Shown here piece by piece: positions 1-8,234 of a stretch of 64,000 nt of DNA (within the stretch, counting starts at the first letter, position 1; every line of letters begins with the position of its first letter). This DNA comes from Nocardia bovistercoris (GTDB taxonomy: Bacteria > Actinomycetota > Actinomycetes > Mycobacteriales > Mycobacteriaceae), in contig NZ_JADMLG010000003.1 in NCBI RefSeq assembly GCF_015674855.1, positions 310,001 through 374,000 of the forward strand, written 5' to 3'. Made by a program: the position numbers and the translations under genes. The notes under the pieces are model-generated. The model did not search any database. It was not told the origin of the DNA and was given only the letters and a program-made list of their open reading frames with translations.

Positions 1-2
1 AG

Positions 3-440
3 CCGCACGCCACGCACCGCGACGACGGGCTGCGACTGCTCGGCACGCGAGTGACCGCGCCCGTGCACTGCGCGCCGCCGGACAACAAACCCACCGTGGA
101 CGAACGCGACCGCTGCCGGAATTGGCTCGATATCGAACTGGGATTGCTGGCGCCGACCGTGCGCGCCGTCGTCGTGCTCGGGGGCTTCGGCTGGCAGGCG
201 TTGCTGCCCGCGCTCGCCGAAGCGGGTTGGGTGGTGCCGCGACCGCGGCCGCGATTCGGTCACGGCGCACACGTACTCCTGGAACCGGCCCGATCCGATC
301 GCGAACCGCTGCATCTGTTCGGGTGCTATCACGTGAGCCAGCAGAACACCTTCACCGGCAGGCTCACCCCCGCCATGCTCGAACAGGTGCTCGCCGAAGC
401 GGCGCGGGTCGCGGGCATCGGACCGACCGACGCGAACTGA
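3..440 (+). CDS. udgB: Uracil-DNA glycosylase, family 5 type (C-terminal part)
   Basis: The gene is cut by the left window edge; the reading frame is open from base 3 to the stop at 438-440. It would excise uracil, and in family 5 also some other deaminated bases, from DNA. The visible 145 residues contain the family's C-terminal signature: PPDNKPTVDERDRC, a hydrophobic strand VRAVVVLGGFGW, and the DNA-contacting loop CYHVSQQNTFTGRLT near the end, which matches the HPSxxNxxTGRL-type motif of UdgB proteins. The N-terminal Fe-S cysteines lie outside the window. A GTG at position 51 is only an internal codon, because homology continues upstream of it. The assignment rests on recalled motifs. Confidence 0.82.
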   Translation, partial: PHATHRDDGLRLLGTRVTAPVHCAPPDNKPTVDERDRCRNWLDIELGLLAPTVRAVVVLGGFGWQALLPALAEAGWVVPRPRPRFGHGAHVLLEPARSDREPLHLFGCYHVSQQNTFTGRLTPAMLEQVLAEAARVAGIGPTDAN

Positions 441-610
441 GTTCTCGGGCGACAAACGCGGCCCGCAGCGGGCGAACGATCCACGCCACTACGATCGCGA
501 CGTCGAGAAGTAGCCGCTGTCGACCGACACGGGCAGCGGCGCGGCGCGCGGAGTGTGGAAGTCGAGCGCGATACGGTCCCGGCAAGCGTCCGCACCACCG
601 AGGAGAACCT

Positions 611-991
611 GTGCTCGCGATCGTGCAGATCCTGGCGATACTCGCCGCGATCGTCCACGTCTACATCTTCACCCTGGAAAGCATTCGGTTCCGCGCCGCC
701 GCGGTGCATCGCGGAATATTCGGCGTGGCCGACACCGATGTGGAAGCGGTGCGGCCGTGGGCCTTCAACCAAGGGTTCTACAACCTGTTCCTCGGTATCG
801 GTGCCTTCGTCGGCGCGATCCTCGTGCGGCCCGAACCCGCAGCGGGGTGGGCGCTGATCATCATGGGCTGCGGATCGATGCTCGCGGCCGCCGCCGTACT
901 GGTGGCCACCGACCGGCGCATGGTCAAGGCCGCCGCGTCGCAGGGCACGATCCCCGCCCTGACGCTGCTGGCGGCGCTGACCCAACTGTGA
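611..991 (+). CDS. DUF1304 family small membrane protein
   Basis: This 126-residue protein has four predicted transmembrane helices: an N-terminal one (residues 1-22), one around FNQGFYNLFLGIGAFVGAIL, one around GWALIIMGCGSMLAAAAVL, and a C-terminal one. The motif RPWAFNQGFYNLFL is typical of DUF1304, a family of unknown function. The GTG at 611 is chosen because GAGGAGA lies just before it (600-606). The same frame is open further upstream, but there it is only a shadow of the preceding gene. It is a stand-alone gene and its 3' end faces the minus-strand acyl reductase 27 bp away. Confidence 0.75.
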   Translation: MLAIVQILAILAAIVHVYIFTLESIRFRAAAVHRGIFGVADTDVEAVRPWAFNQGFYNLFLGIGAFVGAILVRPEPAAGWALIIMGCGSMLAAAAVLVATDRRMVKAAASQGTIPALTLLAALTQL

Positions 992-994
992 GTT

Positions 995-1017
995 CGGCCG
1001 TAGTCCGGCGACGGCCG
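995..1017. terminator. Short hairpin between convergent genes
   Basis: Inverted repeat CGGCCGT (995-1001) and ACGGCCG (1011-1017) with a 9-nt loop fills the 27-bp gap between two convergent genes. It lacks a T-run, so its role as a bidirectional terminator is inferred only from position and symmetry. Confidence 0.4.
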
Positions 1018-1018
1018 G

Positions 1019-2392
1019 TCAGACGGCCGAGCGGATCATGCCCTTGGTGCGCATGAGATGTTCGGCCAGGTAGCCGTCGTGCGGCACGCCCGGGCGCAGC
1101 CAGGTGGTCGCGTTGTCTCCGAGGTACAGGTTGGTGATGGACGGCTCGTCGAGCAGTGCGTCGATCAGCTCGGAACGCGAGGTCATGGCGGTGAGGACGA
1201 GGGAGTCGCGCAGCGGGGCGATGCCGTCCTCGGCGCGCCACGGCCCGACCCACACGCACGGGAATCCGAGTTCGACATTGAGCTGCGGGGCCGTCGCACT
1301 GTCCACCAGGTGCACGGCCGGGCGCAATACCGCACCGCCGGAAGGCAATTCGTCCACTATGGTGTCGCCGCCGAGCATCGGGCGCGCCGTGCCCGCGACC
1401 TCGTGCAGGTAGCGGTCCACCTGACGCGCCGACTCGGTGGGCTGGACGGTGAGGATCGCGTCGGGGTGGTCGGCGGGCAGGCTGGGGATCGCGGCCAGCG
1501 CCTCGGCCACCGCCGCCGCGACCGGTTCCGGATCGCCTTCGACCAGGATCGCGGTGGCGCAGGTGCAGGCGGTGCCGCCGAGATGGCTCACCGAACCCGC
1601 GAGCAACTCGACTTTGTCGCGCCAGTCGACGTCGGTGGTCACCAGAACCTTCGACCGACCCGGCCCCTGGGTGAGCACGCGCGGGTCGGCGGAGTACTTG
1701 TCGACCACATCCTGTCCGCCGTACACGATGGCGAAATCGGATTCGGCGATGATCACGTCCGCCGCGGCGTAGTCGGTCGGCAGCAATGCGACGATCTCGG
1801 GCGGGAAACCGGATTCGCGCAGCGCGGCGACCAGGCGGAACGCCGTGTACGGCTCGCGGGTCGACGGCCGAACGGCGACCTTGTAGCCCATCGCCAGCGC
1901 CTCCGGCCAAAGCCCGTGCACGGCAGGAGTATTACCCGCCGCGTGCACCGCGAACAGGTCACCCTTGCGGGTCCACACCGCCGACCCCCCGAGCGTCTGC
2001 TCGGCCGCCCATTCCTCGACCGCACCGCGCGGCATCGCCAGTTCCCTGGTGACGCGCTGTGAACGCAGCACATCGGTGACCCACTCCACCGACTGCCGCA
2101 CCACCGCGAGCGGCACACCCGAAGCGGTCGAGACGAGCTCGGCGTAGCCATCGGGATCGAGCCCGCCGACCGTGCCGTGCAGGAACAACTCCGCAGCCTT
2201 GTCGAGCGCGGCCAACCGCTCCCGCACCGGCAGCACGGGCGCCGCGCGCATCGCGGTGAGCGTGCGTCGCACAAACAGCGGCGGCACCTGGCTGATCTCG
2301 CCGATCCCCTCCCCCGACAACGCGGTCAAGGGCAGGCGCTCACGGGAGCGATAGGCGCCGGACGGGCCGAGCGCATCGATCTGGATGTCCAT
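1019..2392 (-). CDS. LuxC/EhpG-like acyl reductase (aldehyde-dehydrogenase fold)
   Basis: The 457-residue protein resembles LuxC-type acyl-CoA/acyl-thioester reductases and EhpG of griseoluteic acid biosynthesis, which reduce an activated acyl group to an aldehyde with NADPH. Visible features are the nucleotide-binding segment around VHAAGNTPAVHGLWPEALA and KVAVRPSTREP, the region ESDFAIVYGGQDVV, and a candidate catalytic cysteine in SHLGGTACTCATAILVEGD. Length fits the family (about 450-480). The ATG at 2392 is preferred over an in-frame TTG at 2413 because GAGG lies 10 nt before it. It is the last gene of a minus-strand run and sits 67 bp after the adenylating enzyme, so the two probably act together: activation, then reduction. 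Confidence 0.72.
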   Translation of the reverse strand: MDIQIDALGPSGAYRSRERLPLTALSGEGIGEISQVPPLFVRRTLTAMRAAPVLPVRERLAALDKAAELFLHGTVGGLDPDGYAELVSTASGVPLAVVRQSVEWVTDVLRSQRVTRELAMPRGAVEEWAAEQTLGGSAVWTRKGDLFAVHAAGNTPAVHGLWPEALAMGYKVAVRPSTREPYTAFRLVAALRESGFPPEIVALLPTDYAAADVIIAESDFAIVYGGQDVVDKYSADPRVLTQGPGRSKVLVTTDVDWRDKVELLAGSVSHLGGTACTCATAILVEGDPEPVAAAVAEALAAIPSLPADHPDAILTVQPTESARQVDRYLHEVAGTARPMLGGDTIVDELPSGGAVLRPAVHLVDSATAPQLNVELGFPCVWVGPWRAEDGIAPLRDSLVLTAMTSRSELIDALLDEPSITNLYLGDNATTWLRPGVPHDGYLAEHLMRTKGMIRSAV

Positions 2393-2459
2393 CGGAAACA
2401 CACCTCGTGACAAGAATCGCGGGAGGAGGAACGTCGAAACGGCACGCCGGATCGGCGTA

Positions 2460-3542
2460 TCAGTACACGCCTTCGATTACGGAGCGGTCGTCGAAGGTTT
2501 TGACCGGGCCCACGTCGGCGACAGCGCAGCCGATGGCGCCCGGGAGGGGCTCGACCTTGGTGGCCATGTCGCGTTCCAGGTTGTTGGGCAGGAGGGCGTA
2601 TTTGGTGAGGTGGTTCATGACGACCTGGCCGCGTTGGCCGTAGTCGAGGTCGGCGCCGGTTTCGGGGTCGACCACGCGGAAGGCGATGTAGGGGCTCGGG
2701 GTGTCGAAGACGGGGAGGCCGTCGGGGCGTTCCTCGTCGCGTTCGCGGGACATGCCGAGGATGGTGGTGCTGCCGTAGAGGCCCTTGAGGGGGATGTCGG
2801 GGAAGATTTCGCGGCGGAAGATGTCACGGGTGTCGGCGTCCATGTGCGCACCGCTCCAGCAGATGAATTTGACCTGTTTGCGGATCGCTTCGACCAGTTC
2901 GGGGCGGCGGGCGAGGCGTTCGAGCAGCGGCGGGGTGGTGATGAGGATGCCGACCGATTGGGTGGTGAGGATGTGGGCGACCTGGTCGACGAGGTGTTCG
3001 GCGTAGCGGTCGGCCGATTCGGTGTCGCCTTGTGCGATGAGGTGTTTGATCCAGCGCGGGTCGAGGTCGATGGTGAATTTCACGCCGTGGTGCCTGCGTG
3101 CGCGGCGGGTCGCGAATTCGCCGAACATATGGGGGCCGCTCGGCGCGATCGCCAGTGTGTTCACGGTGCCGAGTTCGGCGTAGTGGAATTCGTCCCAGCC
3201 GAGGGCGAATTCCATCCAGCGGTCGAACATCACGAAACGTTTCGGCAGTCCGGTGGTGCCGCCGCTTTCGAAGATGCCCGCTATTTCGCGGTCGGGGCCC
3301 TCGAGTCCGCGCGGGATCAGGTCCTCGATCGTGATGTCGCGGAACTCGTTGACCACGTTGGGGAATCGGGTGAGGTCGGCGAAGGTGCGGATGTCGGCGC
3401 GCGGGTCGAAGTCCAGGGTGCGCGCGCGGCGCAGCCAGTACGGACTACCGGTCTCCTCGCTGAAATGCCATGTCATCAGTTCCCGGATGTATTCGTCGGG
3501 ATCGACCGGTGCCGTGGAGATGTCGAGAACGGCGGAACACAT
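2460..3542 (-). CDS. EhpF-like adenylating enzyme (ANL superfamily, phenylacetate-CoA-ligase-like)
   Basis: The product has 360 residues, short for an ANL enzyme and lacking a typical C-terminal lid, as in EhpF and LuxE-like acyl-protein synthetases. The phosphate-binding loop reads FESGGTTGLPKRFVMFDRW, and the later motif KGLYGSTTILGMSRERDEER occupies the place of the aromatic/adenine motif. It should activate a carboxylic acid as acyl-AMP. ATG 3542 is supported by GGAGGG 4 nt upstream; the longer frame to 3584 has no ribosome site. The adjacent LuxC/EhpG-like reductase is the expected partner. The substrate cannot be read from sequence: it could be the polyketide acid or an aromatic acid. 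Confidence 0.7.
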   Translation of the reverse strand: MCSAVLDISTAPVDPDEYIRELMTWHFSEETGSPYWLRRARTLDFDPRADIRTFADLTRFPNVVNEFRDITIEDLIPRGLEGPDREIAGIFESGGTTGLPKRFVMFDRWMEFALGWDEFHYAELGTVNTLAIAPSGPHMFGEFATRRARRHHGVKFTIDLDPRWIKHLIAQGDTESADRYAEHLVDQVAHILTTQSVGILITTPPLLERLARRPELVEAIRKQVKFICWSGAHMDADTRDIFRREIFPDIPLKGLYGSTTILGMSRERDEERPDGLPVFDTPSPYIAFRVVDPETGADLDYGQRGQVVMNHLTKYALLPNNLERDMATKVEPLPGAIGCAVADVGPVKTFDDRSVIEGVY

Positions 3543-3554
3543 GTGCCCTCCAGC

Positions 3555-3571
3555 TGCGTGAACGTCACGCA
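3555..3571. promoter_or_regulatory. 17-bp palindrome upstream of the EhpF-like gene
   Basis: TGCGTGA-ACG-TCACGCA is a perfect inverted repeat with a 3-bp centre, 13-29 bp upstream of the start codon at 3542 and just beyond the ribosome site. Its position suits an operator overlapping the promoter or leader. No regulator can be assigned. Confidence 0.4.
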
Positions 3572-3680
3572 CACTGTCGCGCACCCATCGGATCGGAGAA
3601 ACCGTCTCGGCGCGACATCAATTACTCGATAGCGGAATCGAGCGCGCGAACGGCGCCGGACGGATGTCTGGTATGCGGCG

Positions 3681-4505
3681 TCACGGATGGTCGACACTGG
3701 CCAGGAATTCGTTGAGCAGAGCGGTGATCGCCGCAGGCTGTTCGAGCACGCTGGTGTGCCCGCAGTCGGGCAGCACATGCAGCCGCGCCCCCGCGATGCG
3801 TGCGGCCATGCGGCGGGAGTGTTCGGGCGGGGTCACGGCGTCGTCGACGCCGACCACCACCAGCGTGGGCATGGTCACGCCGGTGATCTCGTCGGCCACC
3901 GGCGCGCGCTCGATAACGCCGAGTACCGCGCGCCGCACCGCGACCCGGTCGCCGCGGCACAGCCTGCGCGCCCACTCGTCGATGACGGGTCCGTTGGCGG
4001 GATCGGCGCGGAACACCGGACCGAACATGTGCACCGCGACCCGGCCGACGAGCAGCGCGCCGCCGAACCATCGCCAGGCGAACGCCAGCCGTCTGTATGC
4101 ACCGACCCTGGCGGGATCCTCGGCTTCGGCGTCCGCGCCGAGCAGGGTCAGCGAACGCAGCAGGGTGCCGTGGCGCGCGGCCAAGCGCTGCCCGACGAAT
4201 CCGCCCATGGACAGCCCCACCCAGTGCACCGGTCCGACGCCGAGCGCGCGGATCACCCCGATCGCGTCGCGGGTGAGTGTGTCCATGTCGTAGCCGTCGG
4301 CGGTGGGCGGCGTCTCGCCTTGACCACGCCAGTCGAACGTCACACAGCGGTACTGACCACGCAGCACGGCGATCTGCCTGCGAAACACCCAACCGCCGAA
4401 CAGAAGTCCGTGGGCGAAGACGACGGTAGCGGCATCCGGGACACCGGCGGGCACACCGGTATCGGTATAGGCGATGAGGGTGCCATCGATGGTGAAGGTC
4501 GCCAT
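3681..4505 (-). CDS. Alpha/beta hydrolase
   Basis: This 274-residue protein has the full alpha/beta-hydrolase signature: oxyanion region FAHGLLFGGW, strand and loop FDWRGQGETPP, nucleophile elbow GLSMGG (Ser), acid in VVGVDDAVTPPEH (Asp), and catalytic His in LPDCGHTSVLEQP. It resembles 3-oxoadipate enol-lactonase-like and haloperoxidase-like hydrolases, but the substrate is unknown. Start ATG 4505 follows GGAGAAG at a 10-nt spacing; 26 further in-frame residues upstream are not supported. It lies in the minus-strand run between the P450 and the EphF-like gene and may cleave an ester or thioester made by the locus. Confidence 0.75.
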   Translation of the reverse strand: MATFTIDGTLIAYTDTGVPAGVPDAATVVFAHGLLFGGWVFRRQIAVLRGQYRCVTFDWRGQGETPPTADGYDMDTLTRDAIGVIRALGVGPVHWVGLSMGGFVGQRLAARHGTLLRSLTLLGADAEAEDPARVGAYRRLAFAWRWFGGALLVGRVAVHMFGPVFRADPANGPVIDEWARRLCRGDRVAVRRAVLGVIERAPVADEITGVTMPTLVVVGVDDAVTPPEHSRRMAARIAGARLHVLPDCGHTSVLEQPAAITALLNEFLASVDHP

Positions 4506-4735
4506 GACAAACCAACTTCTCCGATCGCCACGCGACGCGATCCACGCACAGGTCGTGCCCCACACTCCGGTTGCCCCGCGCACAGCCGCCGGTCGGATTC
4601 AGATCTCGGACATGCGCACGGTGCACGCATTCCCAGGCCAGGCCGCGGCCATGATCATGCCATCACTCGCGTCCGCAGGCAGTCCGAGCGCCGAGGCAGT
4701 AACTCAGCCACACAACCATTGCCCAGGCAAACCCG

Positions 4736-5956
4736 TCACCCCCGCAACCGCACCGGCAGCCCGAGCATCCCCCGAATCATCGTGCTCGGCTGCCACTGGG
4801 GCTCCGACGCCCCGTCGAGCAACGCCAAATCCGGGAACCGCCGCAGCAGCCCGGCGAACGCGACAGTGGCCTCCATACGAGCCAGCGGCGCCCCGACGCA
4901 GAAGTGAATGCCATGACCGAACGACAGGTGAGAGCTGTCGCCCGCGATATCGAGGGTGTCCGGATCCCGGAAGCGATCGGGATCACGGTTCGCGGCGGTG
5001 ACAGCCACGTAGACCAGCTCCCCTTCGGGAATCTCGACTCCGCCCAGCGACACCGGTTCGGCGGTGTAGCGCACGGTCGCCATGTCGACAGGCCCGTCGA
5101 AGCGCAGCAATTCCTCGACCGCGCCCGGGATCATCGACGGATCCGCACGCAGGGCCGCGAGCTGAACCGGATCGCGCAGCAGCGCGTAGACCCCGTTCCC
5201 GATCAGGTTGACCGTGGTCTCGTGCCCGGCGACCAGCAGCAGAAACGCCATCGACACCAGCTCGGCCGAACTGAGCCGGTCGCCGTCCTCATGGGCGGCG
5301 GCAAGCGCGGACAGCAGGTCGTCGGCAGGTTCGCGCTGTTTGGTGGCGACCAGTTCACCCAGATAGCCGACCATCGCCATGGCAGCGCGCCCCCGCTCCG
5401 CCTCGCGACCGGCGATGCCGATGAGATCCCGCGTCCACCTCGTGAAATCCGCCCGATCGCCGTAGGGCACGCCGAGCAGTTCACAGATCACGGTCACCGG
5501 CAACGGCACCGCGAACGCTTCCATCAGGTCCGTCTCGGCCGCGGCGGCCATCGCGTCCAGCAGATCGTCGGCAATCCGCTCGACCCGCGGGCGCAGTTCG
5601 GCGACGGCACGCGCGGTGAAGGACTTGTTGACCAGTTTCCGCAATCTGGTGTGCTCCGGCGGGTCGCTGTGCAGCATGTGCGAGGTCAGCGCCAGCCACT
5701 GCGGATTCGTCGGCGGCGCCTCGCGGCGAGCGCTGAGCAGGGCATCGATATGCGACATGTTCTTGCGCAGTCGCGGATCGGCCAACGCCGCCCGCGCCTC
5801 GGCGTATCCGATGACCACCCACCGCACCACCCCGTCGGGGAAGCGCACCGGATGCACGGCACCGTTCGCGCGCCAGCGCCGGTAGTGCGCGTGTGGGTCG
5901 GCGAAGAAATCACCGTCGAGCGTGATGATCCGATCCTCGGCGTCGGTGTCGATCAT
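4736..5956 (-). CDS. Cytochrome P450 (bacterial class I)
   Basis: 406 residues, normal for a soluble bacterial CYP. Visible motifs: I-helix LLLVAGHETTVNL, K-helix EELLR, and heme loop FGHGIHFCVGAPLAR with the heme thiolate at Cys353; the C-helix motif DPPEHTRLRKLV is also present. ATG 5956 follows GAGGACG at a good spacing. The next gene upstream (6017-6946) is a flavin/Fe-S reductase, the natural electron donor. It is one of four P450s in the locus and is separated from the other three by about 23 kb. The substrate is unknown, presumably an intermediate of the same pathway. Confidence 0.9.
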   Translation of the reverse strand: MIDTDAEDRIITLDGDFFADPHAHYRRWRANGAVHPVRFPDGVVRWVVIGYAEARAALADPRLRKNMSHIDALLSARREAPPTNPQWLALTSHMLHSDPPEHTRLRKLVNKSFTARAVAELRPRVERIADDLLDAMAAAAETDLMEAFAVPLPVTVICELLGVPYGDRADFTRWTRDLIGIAGREAERGRAAMAMVGYLGELVATKQREPADDLLSALAAAHEDGDRLSSAELVSMAFLLLVAGHETTVNLIGNGVYALLRDPVQLAALRADPSMIPGAVEELLRFDGPVDMATVRYTAEPVSLGGVEIPEGELVYVAVTAANRDPDRFRDPDTLDIAGDSSHLSFGHGIHFCVGAPLARMEATVAFAGLLRRFPDLALLDGASEPQWQPSTMIRGMLGLPVRLRG

Positions 5957-6016
5957 GGCGTCCTCGTCGCGAGTAGTGCGGCGCCGCTTGCCACGGCGGC
6001 CAGGTCCGAACCTGCT

Positions 6017-6946
6017 TCAGATATCGAGCACGAGCAGGTCGCCGCGCGCCCTTGACACGCACAGCATCATGGTGTCGCCGCGCTCGCGTTCCTCCGCGCT
6101 CAGAATCGAATCCCGATGCTCGATCGCACCGCCGAGAACCGGTGTCTCGCAGCTCCCGCAGGTGCCCTCACGGCATGAGGTGACGACCGGGACGCCCGCG
6201 GATTCGAGGACGTCCACGATCGACTGGCGCGCGCCGACGCGCAGCGTGCGGCCGTCGGCGAGTTTCACCTCGAAGGCCAGGTCCTCGGCGCTGTCGACGA
6301 GTCGCGGGACGAATCGTTCGGTGCGCACCGCGACACCGCGCCGCGCGCCTTCGGATTCCACGGCGGTCAGCAGCGGTTCGGGACCGCAGCAGTACACGGC
6401 GGCGTCGCCGTTCTCGTCCATGATCTCGGCCAGCGGCAGCAGTCCGTGCGCGTCCTGCGGCAGCAGTCGCGCCTCGGGGTAGCGGGCGGTGATGTGTTCG
6501 GCGAAGGCCATGTGCTCGCGGGTCCGGCCGCCGTAGTAGAGCCGCCAGGACGCGCCAGAGGCCCGCGCCGCCGCCATCATCGGCAGGATGGGCGTGATAC
6601 CGATGCCGCCCGCGATGAAGACGTAGCGCTCGCGGGACTCCAGCTCGAAGTTGTTGCGCGGCGGCGAAACCGCGAGTTCGGCGCCCGCGTGCGCGGTGCG
6701 GAACAGCAGATCGGAACCGCCGCGACCGTCGGGTTCGTGCAGCACGGCGATGCGCCAGCGGGTCCGGTCGCCGGGCTCTCCGCACAGCGAGTACTGTCTG
6801 ACCCCGGCCTGCCCGACGGCCACGTCGATATGCGCGCCCGGTGACCATGGCGGCAGCTCGGCGCCGTCGAGCGCGGCGAGTTCGAGTGCGAAGACTCCGG
6901 TGGCCTCGTCGCTGCGGGCGGTGATGCGTACCGGCAAGTCGGTCAT
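6017..6946 (-). CDS. Phthalate-dioxygenase-reductase-like ferredoxin reductase (FMN, NADH, 2Fe-2S)
   Basis: The 309-residue protein has three modules: a flavin-binding barrel with RQYSLCGEP (about residues 55-63), an NAD-binding domain with FIAGGIGITPILPM and CCGPEPLL, and a C-terminal plant-type ferredoxin domain with CREGTCGSCETP and a final Cys in TMMLCVS. This is the VanB/PDR architecture, which passes electrons from NAD(P)H to an oxygenase. It is the only redox partner gene seen near the four P450s. ATG 6946 is chosen by homology; the ribosome site before it is poor. It is divergent from the acyl-CoA dehydrogenase gene at 7065. Confidence 0.85.
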   Translation of the reverse strand: MTDLPVRITARSDEATGVFALELAALDGAELPPWSPGAHIDVAVGQAGVRQYSLCGEPGDRTRWRIAVLHEPDGRGGSDLLFRTAHAGAELAVSPPRNNFELESRERYVFIAGGIGITPILPMMAAARASGASWRLYYGGRTREHMAFAEHITARYPEARLLPQDAHGLLPLAEIMDENGDAAVYCCGPEPLLTAVESEGARRGVAVRTERFVPRLVDSAEDLAFEVKLADGRTLRVGARQSIVDVLESAGVPVVTSCREGTCGSCETPVLGGAIEHRDSILSAEERERGDTMMLCVSRARGDLLVLDI

Positions 6947-6987
6947 GGAGCCACTGTCGCCCGGCGGGCGTTGCGGCGGCCACGAGG

Positions 6988-7025
6988 TTCGCGCAGTCGA
7001 TTCGCGCAATCGACGTTGACTATCG
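6988..7025. promoter_or_regulatory. Tandem 13-bp direct repeat in a divergent promoter
   Basis: Two near-identical copies, TTCGCGCAGTCGA (6988-7000) and TTCGCGCAATCGA (7001-7013), sit in the 118-bp gap between the divergent reductase and acyl-CoA dehydrogenase genes, followed by CGTTGACTATCG. TTGACT could be a -35 box for the rightward gene. Segment 6999-7025 matches 22 of 27 positions of 40457-40483, upstream of another thioesterase. A shared regulator site is possible but unproven. Confidence 0.4.
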
Positions 7026-7064
7026 CCCGTCGCCGCGCTCGCGCCGCGCACCGACACTGACCCC

Positions 7065-8225
7065 ATGACCTCAGTGGCGCACTTGGTAGAGAAGACCACC
7101 GAATTCGTCCGTGACCACGTCTTTCCCGTCGAACGCGAGATCGTCGCCGACGGCAGGGTGATGGATGACGCCCTGCGTCTGGAGTTGCAGAAGAAGGCCA
7201 AGGAGGCGGGCGTGTTCGGCCCGCTGTCGGATCCGGCTTTCGGCGGACTCGGCCTCGACACCCGCGCGCAGGCGCAGGTGCTCGAGGCCGCGGGCGCGAG
7301 CCTGATCGGGCCGCTCGCGATCAACGCATGGGCGCCCGACGACGGCAATATCCATCTGCTCGCCCACGTCGCGAATCCCGAGCAGCGACAGCGCTACCTC
7401 GCGCCGCTGGCCTCCGGCGAGGTCCGTTCGGCCATCGCGATGACCGAACCCGCGCCCGGCGCCGGTTCGGACCCGACCATGCTGCGCACCTACGCCGAGG
7501 AGACCGACAGCGGCTGGGTCATCAACGGCGCCAAGCATTTCACCACCGGCGCGCAGGGCGCGGCGTTCACCATCTGCGTGGCGCGCACTTCCGACGGCCC
7601 GACGATGTTCCTGGTCGACGCCGACAATCCCGGCATGACGGTCGGGCGGCGGATGCCGACGCTCGACCACACCAGCGCGCCGGGCGGGCACTGCGAGGTG
7701 CTGTTCACCGACTGCGAGGTGTCCGACGACGCGGTGCTCGGCGCGGTCGGCCAGGGTCTGACGCTCGCGCAGGTCCGGCTGGCGCCGTCGCGGCTGGTGT
7801 TCTGCATGAACTGGCTCGGGCTCGCGGTGCGCGGGCACCGGCTCGCCGTCGCCCACATCACCGAGCGCACCGGCTTCGGCGCGCCGATCGCCGAACACGG
7901 TCTTGCCCAGGGCATGATCGCCGACAACGAGATCGACATCGCCGCCGCGCGCGGACTGATCAAGCAGGCCGCGACCACCATCGACGAGCAGGGTCCGTCC
8001 TCCTCGCAGGCCAAGCACGAGACCTCCATCGCCAAGACCTTCGTCGCCGAGGCGGTATGGCGGGTGCTCGACCGTGCGGTGCAGCTGCACGGCGGGCTCG
8101 GGGTCTGCGAGGATCATCTTGTCGCCCGTTTCCTGGTGGAGGCGCGGGCTTTTCGCATCTACGAGGGCCCTTCCGAGGTCCTGCGCTGGTCCATCGCCCG
8201 CCGCGCGCTGCGCGTGCAGAAGTGA
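7065..8225 (+). CDS. Acyl-CoA dehydrogenase
   Basis: 386 residues, full length for the FAD-dependent family, which oxidises acyl-CoA (or acyl-ACP) to the 2,3-enoyl form. Supporting segments: SAIAMTEPAPGAGSDPTML in the FAD/substrate-binding middle domain, GAKHFTTGAQGAAFTICVA, and the C-terminal helices with VQLHGGLGVCEDHLVARF and a terminal FRIYEGPSEVLRWSIARRAL. The Glu in YEGPSEV occupies the position near the catalytic base of many family members. It begins a three-gene plus-strand operon (dehydrogenase, thioesterase, hydrolase) with very short spacing. The start has no strong ribosome site, so leaderless initiation is possible. It could desaturate a pathway acyl chain or recycle it. Confidence 0.88.
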   Translation: MTSVAHLVEKTTEFVRDHVFPVEREIVADGRVMDDALRLELQKKAKEAGVFGPLSDPAFGGLGLDTRAQAQVLEAAGASLIGPLAINAWAPDDGNIHLLAHVANPEQRQRYLAPLASGEVRSAIAMTEPAPGAGSDPTMLRTYAEETDSGWVINGAKHFTTGAQGAAFTICVARTSDGPTMFLVDADNPGMTVGRRMPTLDHTSAPGGHCEVLFTDCEVSDDAVLGAVGQGLTLAQVRLAPSRLVFCMNWLGLAVRGHRLAVAHITERTGFGAPIAEHGLAQGMIADNEIDIAAARGLIKQAATTIDEQGPSSSQAKHETSIAKTFVAEAVWRVLDRAVQLHGGLGVCEDHLVARFLVEARAFRIYEGPSEVLRWSIARRALRVQK

Positions 8226-8234
8226 GGAATCGTC

